Shown here: piece by piece, positions 7,373-16,994 of the stretch
How positions within the stretch are numbered: position 1 is the first letter of the stretch
Layout of the letters: each line of letters begins with the position of its first letter
Origin: Bradyrhizobium sp. 21
GTDB lineage: Bacteria; Pseudomonadota; Alphaproteobacteria; Rhizobiales; Xanthobacteraceae
Direction: 5' to 3'
Assembly (NCBI RefSeq): GCF_023073335.1
Contig: NZ_JADPJG010000002.1
Coordinates: forward strand, 959,664 to 1,023,663
Length of the DNA stretch: 64,000 nucleotides
Translations under genes and position numbers: made by a program
Notes under the pieces: generated by a model
Told to the model about the DNA's origin: nothing
Databases searched by the model: none
The model's input: the letters and a program-made list of their open reading frames with translations, nothing else

Positions 7373-10300
7373 CTACTCGGCGGCTTGCTTGACGCTGCCG
7401 TGCTCGACCGTCTCGTCGCCTTCGCCGTCATCGGGACGGCCCCATCTCGAGAACCAGTTGTTGAGCTCGTCGAGATAGAGATAGACGACAGGGGTGGTGA
7501 ACAGCGTCAGCGCCTGGCTGACGATCAGGCCGCCGACCATGGCGTAGCCGAGCGGCTGGCGGATCTCGGCGCCGGTGCCGTGACCGAGCATCAGCGGCAC
7601 GCCGCCGAGCAGGGCGGCCATCGTCGTCATCATGATCGGACGGAAGCGCAACAGCGCGGCCTGGCGGATCGATTCCGCCGGCGTCTTGTGCTCGTCGCGC
7701 TCCGCGGCGATGGCGAAGTCCACCATCATGATGCCGTTCTTCTTCACGATGCCGATCAGCAGAATCACTCCGATCAACGCAATGAGGCTGAACTCGAAGC
7801 CGGCCGCCATCAGGATCGCCAGCGCACCGACGCCGGCCGAGGGTAATGTCGACAAGATCGTGATCGGATGAATGTAGCTCTCGTAGAGGATGCCGAGGAT
7901 CAGATAGACCACGACCAGCGCCGCGAGGATCAGCAGCGGCACGGTGCCCAGCGACTGCTGGAACGCCTGTGCCGTGCCCTGGAAGCTCGAATTGAGCGTC
8001 GGCGGCGCGCCGAGATCGGCCATCGACTTCTGCACGGCCTCCGTGGCCTGGCCGAGCGCGACGCCCTGCGCAAGGTTGAAGCTGATCGTGATCGCCGGGA
8101 ACTGGCCCTGGTGACTGATCGAGAGCGGCCGGACCGGATCGGTGCTCCAGGTCGCAAACGTCGACAGCGGCACCTGGTCCCCGGTCAGTGGCGATTTCAG
8201 ATAGAGCTTGTTCAGGCTTTCGAGGCTGCCCTGCATCTCCGGCAGGATTTCCAGGATCACCTTGTAGGTGTTGAGCTGGGTGAAATACTGCGTGACCTGG
8301 CGCTGGCCGAAGGCGTCGTACAGCGTGTCGTCTATCAGCTGAGGCTGGATGCCGTAGCGCGCTGCGGTATCGCGGTTGATCTTGAGCTGAACCGTGGTGC
8401 CACGGGTCTGCTGGTCGGTCGCGACGTCGCGCAGTTGCGGCAACGTCTGCATCTTGGCGAGAATCTTCGGCGCCCAGTCATTGAGCTCGGCCAGATCGGC
8501 GTCCTGCAACGTGAATTCGAATTGCGTACGTGTCGGCCGGCCGCCGAGCCGGACGTCCTGGGCCGCCTGCATGTAGAGGCGGGCGCCGGACACCTTCTCG
8601 AGCTGGGGACGCAGCCGCGCGATGATCTGCTGCGCCGAGGCCCCGCGCTCATTGCGTGCCTTCAATGTGATGAACATGTTGCCGTTGTTGCCGGCGCGGC
8701 CGCTGCCGCCGATGTTCATCGCGATCGTTGCGACGTCGGGATCGTCCATCACGATCTTGCCGAGCTCGACCTGGCGGCGCTGCATCTCCGCGAACGAGAT
8801 GTCCTGGGAGGCTTCCGACGTCGCGGTGATCAGGCCGACGTCCTGCTGCGGGAAGAACCCTTTCGGGATCAGGACGAACAGATAGACCGACAAGGCAAGG
8901 GTCGCGAAGAAGATCGCGAGCGTCGTCCGCCGCCAGGCCAGGGCATGGTCGAGCACCCATTCGTAGCCGCGCAGCATCGAGTCGAATCCGCGTTCGCTCC
9001 ACTGGTAGAACTTGCCGTGGGTCACCTCGCCATGGGCGCGCAGGAAGCGCGAGGCCATCATTGGCGTCAGCGTCAGCGACACGAACATCGAGACGAAGAT
9101 CGTCATCGCCAGCACGACGGCGAATTCGCGGAACAGGCGTCCGATGATGCCGCCCATCAGCAGCAGCGGAATCAGCACCGCGACCAGCGAGATGCTGATC
9201 GACACGATGGTGAAGCCGATTTCCTTGGAGCCCTTGAAGGCGGCCGCCATCGGCGATTCGCCTTCCTCGATGTAGCGGGTGATGTTCTCGAGCATCACGA
9301 TGGCGTCGTCGACGACGAATCCCACCGCGATCGTGAGTGCCATCAGCGACAGATTGTCGAGCGAATAGCCGACCACCCACATCAAGGCGCACGCGCCCAG
9401 CAGTGCCAGCGGCACAGTGATGGTGGGAATGACGGTCGCCCAGAAGCTGCGCAGGAAAATGAAGATGACCATCACCACCAGTGCAATGGTCAGCAGCAGC
9501 GTGAACTGGACGTCCTCGACAGCGGCGCGGATCGTCGTGGTCCGGTCGCTGATGAGCTCGATCTTGATCGCGGGCGGGATCGCGGCCACGAGGCGAGGCA
9601 GGGTGGCCTTGATCCGGTCGACGGTCTCGATGACGTTTGCGCCTGGCTGCTTGAATATCACCAGGAACACGCCGCGCTTGCCGTTGGCCCAGGCCGCCTG
9701 CTTGGCGTCCTCGGGGCCGCTGACCGCCTGGCCGATGTCGCGGATTCTGAGCGGACCACCGTTGCGATAGGCGATGACCACGTCGTTCCAGTCCTTCGAC
9801 TGGGTGAGCTGATCGTTGGCGTAGATCGTGTAGGCGCGCTTCGGGCCGTCGATGTTGCCCTTCGGGCTGTCGACCGTGGTGATCGCGATCTGGCTGCGCA
9901 CGTCCTCCATCGACAGACCCTTGGCGACGAGTTTGGCCGGGTCGATCTGAATGCGGATGGAAGGTTTCTGCTGGCCGCCGATGAACACCTGCGCCACGCC
10001 TGCAAGCTGACTGATCTGCTGGGCGAGCTGGGCGTCGACCGCGTCGCTGACGCTGGTCAGCGGCAATGTCTCGGAGGTTGCCGACAACAGCAGGATCGGG
10101 GCATCTGCCGGGTTGACCTTACGGTAGGTCGGCGGCGAGGGCAGGTTCTTCGGCAACTGGCCGCTGGCGGCGTTGATGGCGCCCTGCACGTCGTTGGCGG
10201 CGCCGTCGATGCTGCGGTTGAGGTCGAATTGGATAGTGATCGAGGCGGTGCCCAGATAGCTGGTCGAGGTCATCTGGGCGATGCCCGGGATCTGGGCGAA

Positions 10301-10519
10301 TTGCCGTTCGAGCGGCTGGGCTACCGACGAGGCCATGGTCTCGGGGCTGCCGCCCGGCAAATTGGCGGTGATCTGGATGGTCGGGAAGTCCACCTGTGGC
10401 AGTGGCGCGACCGGCAGCAGGGGATAGGCGACGAGACCGACAAAGAGAATGCCGGCCATCAGCAGCGAGGTGCCGATGGGATAACGGATGAAAGGTGCCG
10501 AAATCCCGCCCGCGTTCAT
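7373..10519 (-). CDS. RND multidrug efflux permease, MdtB/MdtC type
   Basis: 1048 residues, normal for the HAE1 RND family: twelve membrane helices and two large periplasmic loops. The proton-relay helix has VGFVVDDAIVMLENI with the paired Asp, preceded by GYSLDNLSLMALT, which is typical of the MdtB/MdtC/MuxB branch. The ATG at 10519 overlaps the stop of the upstream adaptor gene (ATGA), giving a coupled adaptor-permease operon. No outer-membrane channel gene follows, so a TolC-type partner must be encoded elsewhere. Substrate is unknown; exporters of this branch handle bile salts, novobiocin-like drugs or plant compounds. Confidence 0.93.
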   Translation of the reverse strand: MNAGGISAPFIRYPIGTSLLMAGILFVGLVAYPLLPVAPLPQVDFPTIQITANLPGGSPETMASSVAQPLERQFAQIPGIAQMTSTSYLGTASITIQFDLNRSIDGAANDVQGAINAASGQLPKNLPSPPTYRKVNPADAPILLLSATSETLPLTSVSDAVDAQLAQQISQLAGVAQVFIGGQQKPSIRIQIDPAKLVAKGLSMEDVRSQIAITTVDSPKGNIDGPKRAYTIYANDQLTQSKDWNDVVIAYRNGGPLRIRDIGQAVSGPEDAKQAAWANGKRGVFLVIFKQPGANVIETVDRIKATLPRLVAAIPPAIKIELISDRTTTIRAAVEDVQFTLLLTIALVVMVIFIFLRSFWATVIPTITVPLALLGACALMWVVGYSLDNLSLMALTIAVGFVVDDAIVMLENITRYIEEGESPMAAAFKGSKEIGFTIVSISISLVAVLIPLLLMGGIIGRLFREFAVVLAMTIFVSMFVSLTLTPMMASRFLRAHGEVTHGKFYQWSERGFDSMLRGYEWVLDHALAWRRTTLAIFFATLALSVYLFVLIPKGFFPQQDVGLITATSEASQDISFAEMQRRQVELGKIVMDDPDVATIAMNIGGSGRAGNNGNMFITLKARNERGASAQQIIARLRPQLEKVSGARLYMQAAQDVRLGGRPTRTQFEFTLQDADLAELNDWAPKILAKMQTLPQLRDVATDQQTRGTTVQLKINRDTAARYGIQPQLIDDTLYDAFGQRQVTQYFTQLNTYKVILEILPEMQGSLESLNKLYLKSPLTGDQVPLSTFATWSTDPVRPLSISHQGQFPAITISFNLAQGVALGQATEAVQKSMADLGAPPTLNSSFQGTAQAFQQSLGTVPLLILAALVVVYLILGILYESYIHPITILSTLPSAGVGALAILMAAGFEFSLIALIGVILLIGIVKKNGIMMVDFAIAAERDEHKTPAESIRQAALLRFRPIMMTTMAALLGGVPLMLGHGTGAEIRQPLGYAMVGGLIVSQALTLFTTPVVYLYLDELNNWFSRWGRPDDGEGDETVEHGSVKQAAE

Positions 10520-11688
10520 TCCCGTCGAACCTTGTTCTGGGCCGGATCCGAACTCGCCACGGCCGTGGAGACGAGGCTTCCGGGCTGGACCTTGAATTGA
10601 CCGCCGGTGATCACCTGCTGCCCGGGCGCCAGCCCTTCATCGATGACCGAACGTCCGTCGATGGCGTAGCTGACCTTGATCTTGTGCACTTCGGCCTTGT
10701 TGTCCTGATTGACGGTATAAGCGTAGAGGCCGTTGGTGGAGTGCTGGACCGCGTCATCCGGGACAACGGTCGCATCTTTCAGGGTGCGCACCAGAAGACG
10801 GGTCGATACCGACTGCCCCGGCCACAGCGCGTGGTCCTTGTTGTCGAACACCGCCTTGAGGCGAATAGTCCCGCTGGTCGTGTCGACCTGGTTGTTGATG
10901 ACCGCGAGCTTGCCCTCGGCCAGCGTCTTCTTGCCGTCGGTGGTGAAGGCGATCACCTTGAGCGCGCCGGCCTTCTGGCCCTCACTGATATAGGGGAGCT
11001 GGTCCTCCGGCGCGGTGAAGATCACCGAGATCGGCTCGACCTGCGAGATCGTGACGATGCCGGTTTGCGTCGAGGCGTTGACGATATTGCCGATGTCGAC
11101 CTGGCGCAGGCCCGCGACGCCGGTGATCGGCGCCTTGACCTGGGTATAGTCGAGCTGGGTCTGCGCGTTGGCGATTGCAGCTTCGTCGGCGGCGATCTGG
11201 GCGTTGAGCTGGGCGACTGTCGAGCGCTGGGTGTCGACCCGCTGCGCGGTGGCGAATTCGCCGAGCTTCATGGCGCGCTGGAGCTCGAGATTGGCGTTGG
11301 CCAGATTGGCCTCGTCCTGGGCCTTCTTGGCCTTGGCCTGGTCGAGCGTGGCCTGGTAGGGGCGGGGATCGATCGAAACCAGAAGGTCGTCCTGCTTGAC
11401 GATCTGGCCTTCGGTGAAGGCGATCTTGTCGATCTGGCCATCCACCCGGGTGCGGACTTGCACGGTGTTGAAACCCTGAACCGTGCCGAGACCGGTCAGG
11501 TAGACCGGGAAGTCGACCTTCTCGACCGGCGAAACGCTGACCGGGACGGCGGGCGGGCGGGGCGGACCCTTCTGTGCGGTCTGGGTTTTTCCGGCCTCGG
11601 GCGAGCCGAATTTCTGCCAACCGTAGTAACCCGCGGAGGCCACGGCCGCGATGATCAGAATCCAGAGGATCGGCCGGGACTTTTTCAT
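10516..11688 (-). CDS. RND efflux periplasmic adaptor (MdtA-like membrane fusion protein)
   Basis: 390 residues. An N-terminal signal anchor (KKSRPILWILIIAAVASAGYY) is followed by a Pro-rich stretch, a barrel-sandwich half with VQVRTRVDGQIDKIAFTEGQ, a coiled-coil hairpin rich in Ala/Gln/Leu (about residues 110-190), the second lipoyl half KAPITGVAGLRQVDIGN, a beta-barrel domain and a membrane-proximal domain. This is the standard order for the adaptor that bridges the RND pump to an outer-membrane channel. It is first gene of the pump operon. A candidate promoter and inverted repeat lie about 70-105 bp upstream; no regulator gene is adjacent. Confidence 0.93.
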   Translation of the reverse strand: MKKSRPILWILIIAAVASAGYYGWQKFGSPEAGKTQTAQKGPPRPPAVPVSVSPVEKVDFPVYLTGLGTVQGFNTVQVRTRVDGQIDKIAFTEGQIVKQDDLLVSIDPRPYQATLDQAKAKKAQDEANLANANLELQRAMKLGEFATAQRVDTQRSTVAQLNAQIAADEAAIANAQTQLDYTQVKAPITGVAGLRQVDIGNIVNASTQTGIVTISQVEPISVIFTAPEDQLPYISEGQKAGALKVIAFTTDGKKTLAEGKLAVINNQVDTTSGTIRLKAVFDNKDHALWPGQSVSTRLLVRTLKDATVVPDDAVQHSTNGLYAYTVNQDNKAEVHKIKVSYAIDGRSVIDEGLAPGQQVITGGQFKVQPGSLVSTAVASSDPAQNKVRRE

Positions 11689-11757
11689 ATCGTCTCGTGT
11701 CGGCTCGTGTGCCCTAAGCTACGAATTATGGCGCCATCATAGGGTTCCAGGGCGCTT

Positions 11758-11793
11758 GTATAATACACGCCAAGTTCCAGTGTAAACAGCACT
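11758..11793 (-). promoter_or_regulatory. Candidate sigma70 promoter and operator of the RND pump
   Basis: Read on the minus strand, TTTACA (11786-11781) and TTATAC (11763-11758) are spaced by 17 bases. An imperfect inverted repeat AGTG-N7-CACT (11779-11793) covers the -35 element, as a TetR-type repressor site would. The rest of the 392-bp gap up to 12080 holds, besides the iron-control-like half-sites near 11990, nothing I can identify. Confidence 0.35.
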
Positions 11794-11983
11794 ATCGGTT
11801 GAAAATCCTAAACAATTGGAAAGCTTTGCACCGCTTAGGCAACTCTCTGGCGCGCCTGTGTGCAGTGCTGCATTTTCCCGGCGCGAACGAGCAGCGTGCA
11901 AACCTTGTGCGATGCTCGAAAGCGGTGTGCGCGGGATTGAACGACGCCGCGCAAGGTCGCGAGGCGGGCGCCTCGCAACAACG

Positions 11984-12007
11984 GTTCTAACAAGAACGGT
12001 TCTAAAT
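11984..12007 (+). promoter_or_regulatory. Paired TTCTAA half-sites upstream of the small gene at 12081
   Basis: GGTTCTAAC at about 11983-11991 and GGTTCTAAAT at 11998-12007 repeat the same half-site in the same orientation, 15 bp apart. TTCTAAA is the right half of the rhizobial iron control element bound by Irr-type regulators (recalled consensus TTTAGAA-N3-TTCTAAA). The left halves are poorly matched here. Confidence 0.4.
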
Positions 12008-12080
12008 CGCGTAGCGGCCGTTTCGGTTGTCAGGAAATTCGGCATCGGTCATATCGGCCCCGCCACAAAGGGAGCGCAGG

Positions 12081-12320
12081 ATGGACGAGCTGAACGGCAA
12101 GCTGATCGCGTGTCAGATTCTGATCACGGGACTGATCGCACGCGTCGCCAACGAGCAGCGCGATCCCTTGCGCTTCCTCACCGACTTCCGCGATGAGATC
12201 AGAGCCGTCGTCAGCGGCGTCAACATCGCCGGCATGGACGACAGCGATCGCGTGCGCGCCGTGGCGCAGAAGACCGTCGACGAATTGTTCTCGCTGATGA
12301 AGCCGCCGAGCAGCGATTGA
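12081..12320 (+). CDS. Small conserved-looking hypothetical protein (79 aa)
   Basis: The ATG at 12081 has GGAG at 12071-12074; the open frame continues upstream but without a comparable ribosome site. The 79-residue product is soluble, mostly helical and slightly acidic, with LNGKLIACQILITGLIARVANEQ near the start and VRAVAQKTVDELFSLM near the end. I do not recognise a family. It sits between the paired TTCTAA sites and the receptor operon, on the same strand, so it may be part of the iron response (inference). Confidence 0.7.
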   Translation: MDELNGKLIACQILITGLIARVANEQRDPLRFLTDFRDEIRAVVSGVNIAGMDDSDRVRAVAQKTVDELFSLMKPPSSD

Positions 12321-12351
12321 TGCTGCGCGCGGGATCCTTGTTTCGCAGCAT
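12320..12351 (+). terminator. Hairpin after the 79-aa gene
   Basis: ATGCTGCG (12320-12327) pairs exactly with CGCAGCAT (12344-12351) around a 16-base loop, followed by TTCGGG. It could end transcription of the small gene before the receptor promoter, but the T-tract is weak. Confidence 0.35.
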
Positions 12352-12362
12352 TTCGGGATCGT

Positions 12363-12417
12363 TTTAGAACGACTCCAATCTCGATTTAGAACGATTTCAA
12401 ACTACAGTTTAGAATCC
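12363..12417 (+). promoter_or_regulatory. Three iron-control-element-like sites before the receptor operon
   Basis: TTTAGAAC at 12363, TTTAGAAC at 12385 and TTTAGAAT at 12408 are spaced 22 and 23 bp, close to two helical turns. The second, TTTAGAACGATTTCAAA, differs at two positions from the palindrome TTTAGAA-CGA-TTCTAAA; the first differs at three. In rhizobia this motif (ICE) binds Irr, which controls iron genes. Location before a siderophore receptor operon fits. Confidence 0.6.
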
Positions 12418-12529
12418 CTTTGATCTGGACTTATTCAAGCGTTCTCGCGGCTTGCTCGCATTGACCCGCTATTTTGCGGCCGATACCACCATCCCAATCG
12501 TTCATCGAAGTGAATGGGCGAACAGGAAT

Positions 12530-14944
12530 ATGGGGCGTGTTGTAATGGGGCAGGTGGTCGCACCGAAATCGTTGCGTTCGGTCGCAGCATTCGATCCGAT
12601 GGAAGAAAAGTCCGCGGGCGTTTCCGGCAAGAAGGCGTCGGCAGTCGCGAGCTTGATCGCGGTGGCGTCGGTGTCGAGCGGCGCACAGGCGCAGCAGTCG
12701 AACCTGCCGCCGGTGACGGTCGATGCGCCGATCCAGCGTCCGCGTCCGGTGGCGTCGAAGCCGACGGCGGATCAGGTCCGCGCGCGCAATGCGCTTCGTC
12801 GCGCAGCACAGCGTCAGCAGGCGGCGCAGCAGGCCGCTCCCGCGGTTCCAGCGGGCGAGGTCGATCGCAATCCCTATTCAGATCCGGCGGCGCCCTACAA
12901 GGTCGACCACGTCCAGGCCTCCGGCAAGTTTCCCGAGCCGATGCTGAACACGCCGAAGAGCATCACGGTGCTCAGCAAGGAAGTGCTCGAGGACAAGAAC
13001 GCCACGACGCTGAAGGAGATCGGCCGCTCGACCGCCGGCGTGACGCTGGGATCGGGTGAGGGCGGCAATGCGTTTGGCGACCGGTTCTTCATCCGCGGCT
13101 TCGACGCACGCAACGACGTCTTCATCGACGGCATCCGCGATCCCGCGGTCTCGATCCGCGAGAACTTCTTCACCGAGCAGATCGAGATTCTGCGCGGACC
13201 AGCATCCTCTTACGCCGGCCGCGGCACCGCCGGCGGCGCCATCAACATCGTCACCAAGCAGGCCGGCGACGTCAATTTCAAGCGAATGGATACCGAGTTC
13301 GGCACCGACCGGACCAAGCGCGTCACGCTCGACGTCAACCAGGTCATCGACCCGACCTTCTCGGTGCGCGTCGGCGGCCTGTTCCAGGACGCCAACGTTG
13401 CCGGCCGCGACTACGTGACCGACAATCGCTGGGGCAGCTTCATCTCGACCAAGTACACCCCGACCAACGACATCAAGATCACGACGAACTACGTCCATAC
13501 CGACCTCAGCGGCCTGCCGGATTTCGGCGTGCCCTACTACAAGCAGGGCAACGTGCCGGTGACGTCGGCCGGCATTCCGCGCGGCAACTGGTACGGCTTC
13601 CTCAACCGCGACTTCCAGACCGCGCGGCAGGATTTCGGCACCGGCACCATCGAGTACAAGGTCAACGAGGCCATTACGCTGAGCAGCAAGGTGCGCGGCG
13701 AGCATTCGCTGCTGAACTATATCGGCACGCTGCCGCAGAACCCGAATACGACCAGCTCCAATCCGTTGCTCTGGACCACGACGGCCAGCGCCCAGAGCCG
13801 CTATCAGAACGTGGACGTGTGGGCCAACCAGAACGAGGCCACGTTCAAGCTCGACACCGGCGGGATCAAGCACACGGCGGTGTTCGGCGTCGAATATTCG
13901 AACGAGAACATCTCGATCGATCGCTACGCCGGCCTTGCGTCGGAACTGTCGGGCTCCGCTTTCACGAGCAGCGGCGCCGTGACGGGGGTCAATCTCTACT
14001 CGCCCCAGTACACCAACATTCCCTTCGGTTCGCCGTCGCTGGTCGGAAACCCGACACGCTATGGCGTCAACACCAGCAGCGTGTATGTCATGGACACTGC
14101 CAACTGGCAGGACACCATCATCGTCAATGGCGGCGTGCGCTACGACGGCTACAGCCAGAGCGCGTCGACCAATGCGGACTATCTGAAGCAGAACAATGAT
14201 CTGGTGAACTACAACGTCGGTCTGGTCTACAAGCCGATGTCGATCGGCAGCGTCTATGCAGCCTATGCGACTTCGGCCAATCCGTTCGGGTCGGAGCTTG
14301 ACGCAACCGGCACCGATTACGGTGGCGTTCCAGCCAACTCGACTGTCTTGCTCGGGCCCGAGCGCAACAAGGCGATCGAACTCGGCACCAAATGGGAGCT
14401 CGCTGATCGCCACTTGCTGGTGACCGGTGCGCTGTTCCAGACGACCAAGGACAACGCGCGCGAGACCGTCAGCGGCCTGCTGACGTCGGGCGCTGCCTAT
14501 CGCATCCAGGGTATCGACCTCGAAGCCGAGGGTAAGATCACCGATCGCTGGAGCATCTTCGGCGGCCTGGTGCTGATGCAGTCGAAGGTCACGCAGAGCG
14601 GCGTTGCCTCCAATCTCGGGCTGCAGATTGCCAACATTGCCCACCAGTCGTTCAGCATGCTGACCAAGTACAAGTTCGACGACGGCTGGGAGCTTGGCGG
14701 GCAGGCGGTGTACCGCTCGAAGGTCTATGGCGGCACGTTCGCGGCCAACACCAACGAGTTGCCGGGCTATTGGCGCTTCGACGCATTCGTCGAAAAGAAG
14801 ATCGACAAGAACTGGACCATGAAGTTCTACGCCCAGAACCTGACCAACAAGCTCTATTACGACTCGTTCTATCGCAGCAACGTTCCGTTCGTGGCAGTCG
14901 CACCGGGCCGGGCGTTCTACCTCGTCACGACGGCGAAGTTCTGA
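12530..14944 (+). CDS. TonB-dependent siderophore receptor, Fiu-like
   Basis: About 804 residues from the ATG at 12530 (AGGA just upstream). Other in-frame ATGs at 12545 and 12599 are possible; the last would give the shortest signal peptide, ending at GAQA. A TonB box (PPVTVDAP) follows the signal. The plug domain carries [32 protein letters not shown] and [15 protein letters not shown], and the beta-barrel ends with the aromatic C-terminus expected for outer-membrane insertion. The next gene encodes a PiuC-type hydroxylase, the same pairing as E. coli fiu-ybiX, so a catecholate ferric siderophore is the likely ligand (inference). It heads an operon that includes its own energy-transducing complex. 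Confidence 0.93.
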   Translation: MGRVVMGQVVAPKSLRSVAAFDPMEEKSAGVSGKKASAVASLIAVASVSSGAQAQQSNLPPVTVDAPIQRPRPVASKPTADQVRARNALRRAAQRQQAAQQAAPAVPAGEVDRNPYSDPAAPYKVDHVQASGKFPEPMLNTPKSITVLSKEVLEDKNATTLKEIGRSTAGVTLGSGEGGNAFGDRFFIRGFDARNDVFIDGIRDPAVSIRENFFTEQIEILRGPASSYAGRGTAGGAINIVTKQAGDVNFKRMDTEFGTDRTKRVTLDVNQVIDPTFSVRVGGLFQDANVAGRDYVTDNRWGSFISTKYTPTNDIKITTNYVHTDLSGLPDFGVPYYKQGNVPVTSAGIPRGNWYGFLNRDFQTARQDFGTGTIEYKVNEAITLSSKVRGEHSLLNYIGTLPQNPNTTSSNPLLWTTTASAQSRYQNVDVWANQNEATFKLDTGGIKHTAVFGVEYSNENISIDRYAGLASELSGSAFTSSGAVTGVNLYSPQYTNIPFGSPSLVGNPTRYGVNTSSVYVMDTANWQDTIIVNGGVRYDGYSQSASTNADYLKQNNDLVNYNVGLVYKPMSIGSVYAAYATSANPFGSELDATGTDYGGVPANSTVLLGPERNKAIELGTKWELADRHLLVTGALFQTTKDNARETVSGLLTSGAAYRIQGIDLEAEGKITDRWSIFGGLVLMQSKVTQSGVASNLGLQIANIAHQSFSMLTKYKFDDGWELGGQAVYRSKVYGGTFAANTNELPGYWRFDAFVEKKIDKNWTMKFYAQNLTNKLYYDSFYRSNVPFVAVAPGRAFYLVTTAKF

Positions 14945-14946
14945 TC

Positions 14947-15636
14947 ATGTTGACGTGCCTGCCTGGCGTTCTCAGCAAGGATGATGTGGCGGATTTCCGC
15001 CGCATCATGGACGCCAGCGCATGGGAAGACGGGCGCTCCACCGCCGGCTCGCAGTCGGCGATGGTCAAGCGCAACGAGCAATTGCCGCCGGACAGCGAGG
15101 TCGCGCGCAAGCTCGGCAACCGCATCATTTCGGCACTGACGTCGAACCCGCGCTTCATCGCGGCGGCGATCCCGCTCCAGATCTTCCCCCCGCTGTTCAA
15201 CCGCTATGCGGCCAGCAGCGGCCACCATTTCGGCCTGCACGTCGACAACGCGATCCGCGGCGACCGCCTGACCGGCCTTCGCATCCGCACGGACCTGTCG
15301 GTCACGCTGTTCCTCGCCGAGCCGGAGGAGTACGATGGTGGCGAACTTGTGATCGAGGACAGCTACGGTTCGCACGAAGTCAAGTTGCAAGCAGGCGACT
15401 GCGTGCTCTATCCCTCGACCAGCCTCCATCTGGTCACGCCGGTGACGAGGGGAACGCGGGTTGCGTCTTTCTTCTGGCTTCAGAGCATGATACGGGACGA
15501 TCAAGCCCGGAGCATGATCTTTGACCTCGACACCGCGATTCAGGCGCTGGTGGAACGGCTCGGGCGTGACGATCCCGAAACGGTCAAATTGACGGGTATC
15601 TATCACAACCTCATTCGCTACTGGGCCGAAGTATGA
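14947..15636 (+). CDS. piuC: Fe(II)/2-oxoglutarate-dependent hydroxylase, PiuC/YbiX family
   Basis: 229 residues, full length for PKHD-type hydroxylases. It opens [18 protein letters not shown]. The iron facial triad is visible as H-x-D in FGLHVDNAI and a distal His in [15 protein letters not shown], whose Arg would bind 2-oxoglutarate. The ATG at 14947 lies 3 bp after the receptor stop, and the stop overlaps exbB by 4 bp. Members accompany TonB-dependent siderophore receptors and are iron-regulated; the exact substrate is not settled. Confidence 0.92.
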   Translation: MLTCLPGVLSKDDVADFRRIMDASAWEDGRSTAGSQSAMVKRNEQLPPDSEVARKLGNRIISALTSNPRFIAAAIPLQIFPPLFNRYAASSGHHFGLHVDNAIRGDRLTGLRIRTDLSVTLFLAEPEEYDGGELVIEDSYGSHEVKLQAGDCVLYPSTSLHLVTPVTRGTRVASFFWLQSMIRDDQARSMIFDLDTAIQALVERLGRDDPETVKLTGIYHNLIRYWAEV

Positions 15637-16526
15637 AGATCATATCCTACCAAGCAAGCCTTGCCGCAGCCTTGATGCTGGCGGCTGCCTGGCTCGCATC
15701 CCCTGTTTCTGCCCAGACCCAAACCCCGTCGGCGGCACCGGCACAGTCGACGGCCCAGCCGGCGGCGCCTGCCGCTCCTTCGGCGATCGCGCCCGCGGCC
15801 GCAAAGCCCGATACGGCGACGGGCATCGCACCGGCCATGAAGGAGCTGTCGCCCTGGGTGATGTTCCAGTCGGCGGACATCATCGTGAAGGCCGTGATGA
15901 TCGGGCTCGCCTTCGCATCGCTGATGACCTGGACGGTCCTGATCGCCAAATCGATCGAGCTGTCGGTTGCCTCGACAAAACTTCGTTCGGCGCTGAAGAA
16001 GATCGCGGAGGCCCGCTCGCTCGCCGAAGCGCAGATGGCGCTCGGCGCCAGGGAGGGCATCCTGCCGTCGTTCCTGGCGGCGGCGCTGCGCGAGGCGCGG
16101 ATGTCGGCCGGCCTGTCCAGCGATTCCGGCATCAAGGAGCGCGCGGCCTCGAGCTTCCAGGAGATCGTGCGCGCGGAGGCGCGGCGCATCCGCGTCGGCA
16201 TGGGTGTGCTCGCGACCATCGGCTCCACGTCGCCCTTCGTCGGCCTGTTCGGCACGGTGTGGGGCATCATGAACAGCTTCATCGGCATCTCGAAGTCGCA
16301 GACCACCAATCTCGCGGTGGTCGCGCCCGGCATCGCCGAGGCGCTGCTCGCCACCGCGATCGGTCTCGTCGCCGCCATTCCCGCGGTCATCATCTACAAC
16401 CACTTCTCGCGCGTGACGAAGAGCTATCTCGAGCTCGTCAGCCGTGCCTCGGGCGCGGCCGGGCGGTTGCTCTCGCGCGATCTCGACCGCAGCCACGGCA
16501 GCGTGCATTCGCGCGCGGCGGAGTGA
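15633..16526 (+). CDS. exbB: ExbB, proton channel component of the TonB system
   Basis: 297 residues with an extended N-terminus: a signal-like hydrophobic segment ending at VSAQ, then an Ala/Pro-rich linker, as in many alphaproteobacterial ExbB proteins. Three membrane helices follow. The conserved core includes [18 protein letters not shown] and [23 protein letters not shown]. ExbB forms the pentameric inner-membrane channel that couples proton flow to TonB. The start overlaps the piuC stop (ATGA). Confidence 0.95.
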   Translation: MKIISYQASLAAALMLAAAWLASPVSAQTQTPSAAPAQSTAQPAAPAAPSAIAPAAAKPDTATGIAPAMKELSPWVMFQSADIIVKAVMIGLAFASLMTWTVLIAKSIELSVASTKLRSALKKIAEARSLAEAQMALGAREGILPSFLAAALREARMSAGLSSDSGIKERAASSFQEIVRAEARRIRVGMGVLATIGSTSPFVGLFGTVWGIMNSFIGISKSQTTNLAVVAPGIAEALLATAIGLVAAIPAVIIYNHFSRVTKSYLELVSRASGAAGRLLSRDLDRSHGSVHSRAAE

Positions 16527-16529
16527 ACC

Positions 16530-16985
16530 ATGGGTGTTTCGCTCGCAGACAATGATGACGACGACGATTTCGGCGAGACGCATGACATCAACGTCACGCC
16601 GTTCATCGACGTCATCCTGGTGCTGCTGATCATCTTCATGGTCGCGGCGCCGCTCTCCACCGTCGACCTGCCGATCGATCTGCCGACGTCGAGCGCAACG
16701 CCGCAGAAAAAGCCGGACAAGCCGACCTATCTCAGCATCAAGCCGGATTTGACGCTTGCGATCGGAGAGAACCCGGTCCACCGGGCCGAATTGATCGGCA
16801 CCCTCGACGGCCTGTCGGACATGAGCAAGGACAAATATGTCTTCCTGCGCGCCGATCGCTCGGTGCCGTATGGCGAGTTGATGGGAGTCATGGAGCTGTT
16901 GCGCTCGGGCGGCTATTCGCGGGTGAAACTGGTTGCGCTGGAAGGCGCCCCGGGGGCGCCTGCGGCAGGCGCCGCTCAGCCTTAG
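16530..16985 (+). CDS. exbD: ExbD, TonB-system proton channel component
   Basis: 151 residues. An acidic N-terminus ([16 protein letters not shown]) leads into the single membrane helix [20 protein letters not shown], which holds the essential Asp. The periplasmic domain contains [26 protein letters not shown]. It begins 3 bp after exbB. The C-terminus is a short Ala/Gly/Pro tail. Confidence 0.96.
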   Translation: MGVSLADNDDDDDFGETHDINVTPFIDVILVLLIIFMVAAPLSTVDLPIDLPTSSATPQKKPDKPTYLSIKPDLTLAIGENPVHRAELIGTLDGLSDMSKDKYVFLRADRSVPYGELMGVMELLRSGGYSRVKLVALEGAPGAPAAGAAQP

Positions 16986-16994
16986 AGGCCCGCT

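Noticed and set aside
7868..10600. Long open frame (910 codons) on the plus strand opposite the RND permease
   Set aside because: Its product is low-complexity Arg/Asp/His-rich and mirrors the codons of a clear efflux permease; high-GC shadow.
11737..12045. Possible 102-residue gene on the minus strand in the pump-iron intergenic region
   Set aside because: Composition is Arg-rich and random-looking, with no ribosome site; it would run over the RND promoter and the TTCTAA sites.
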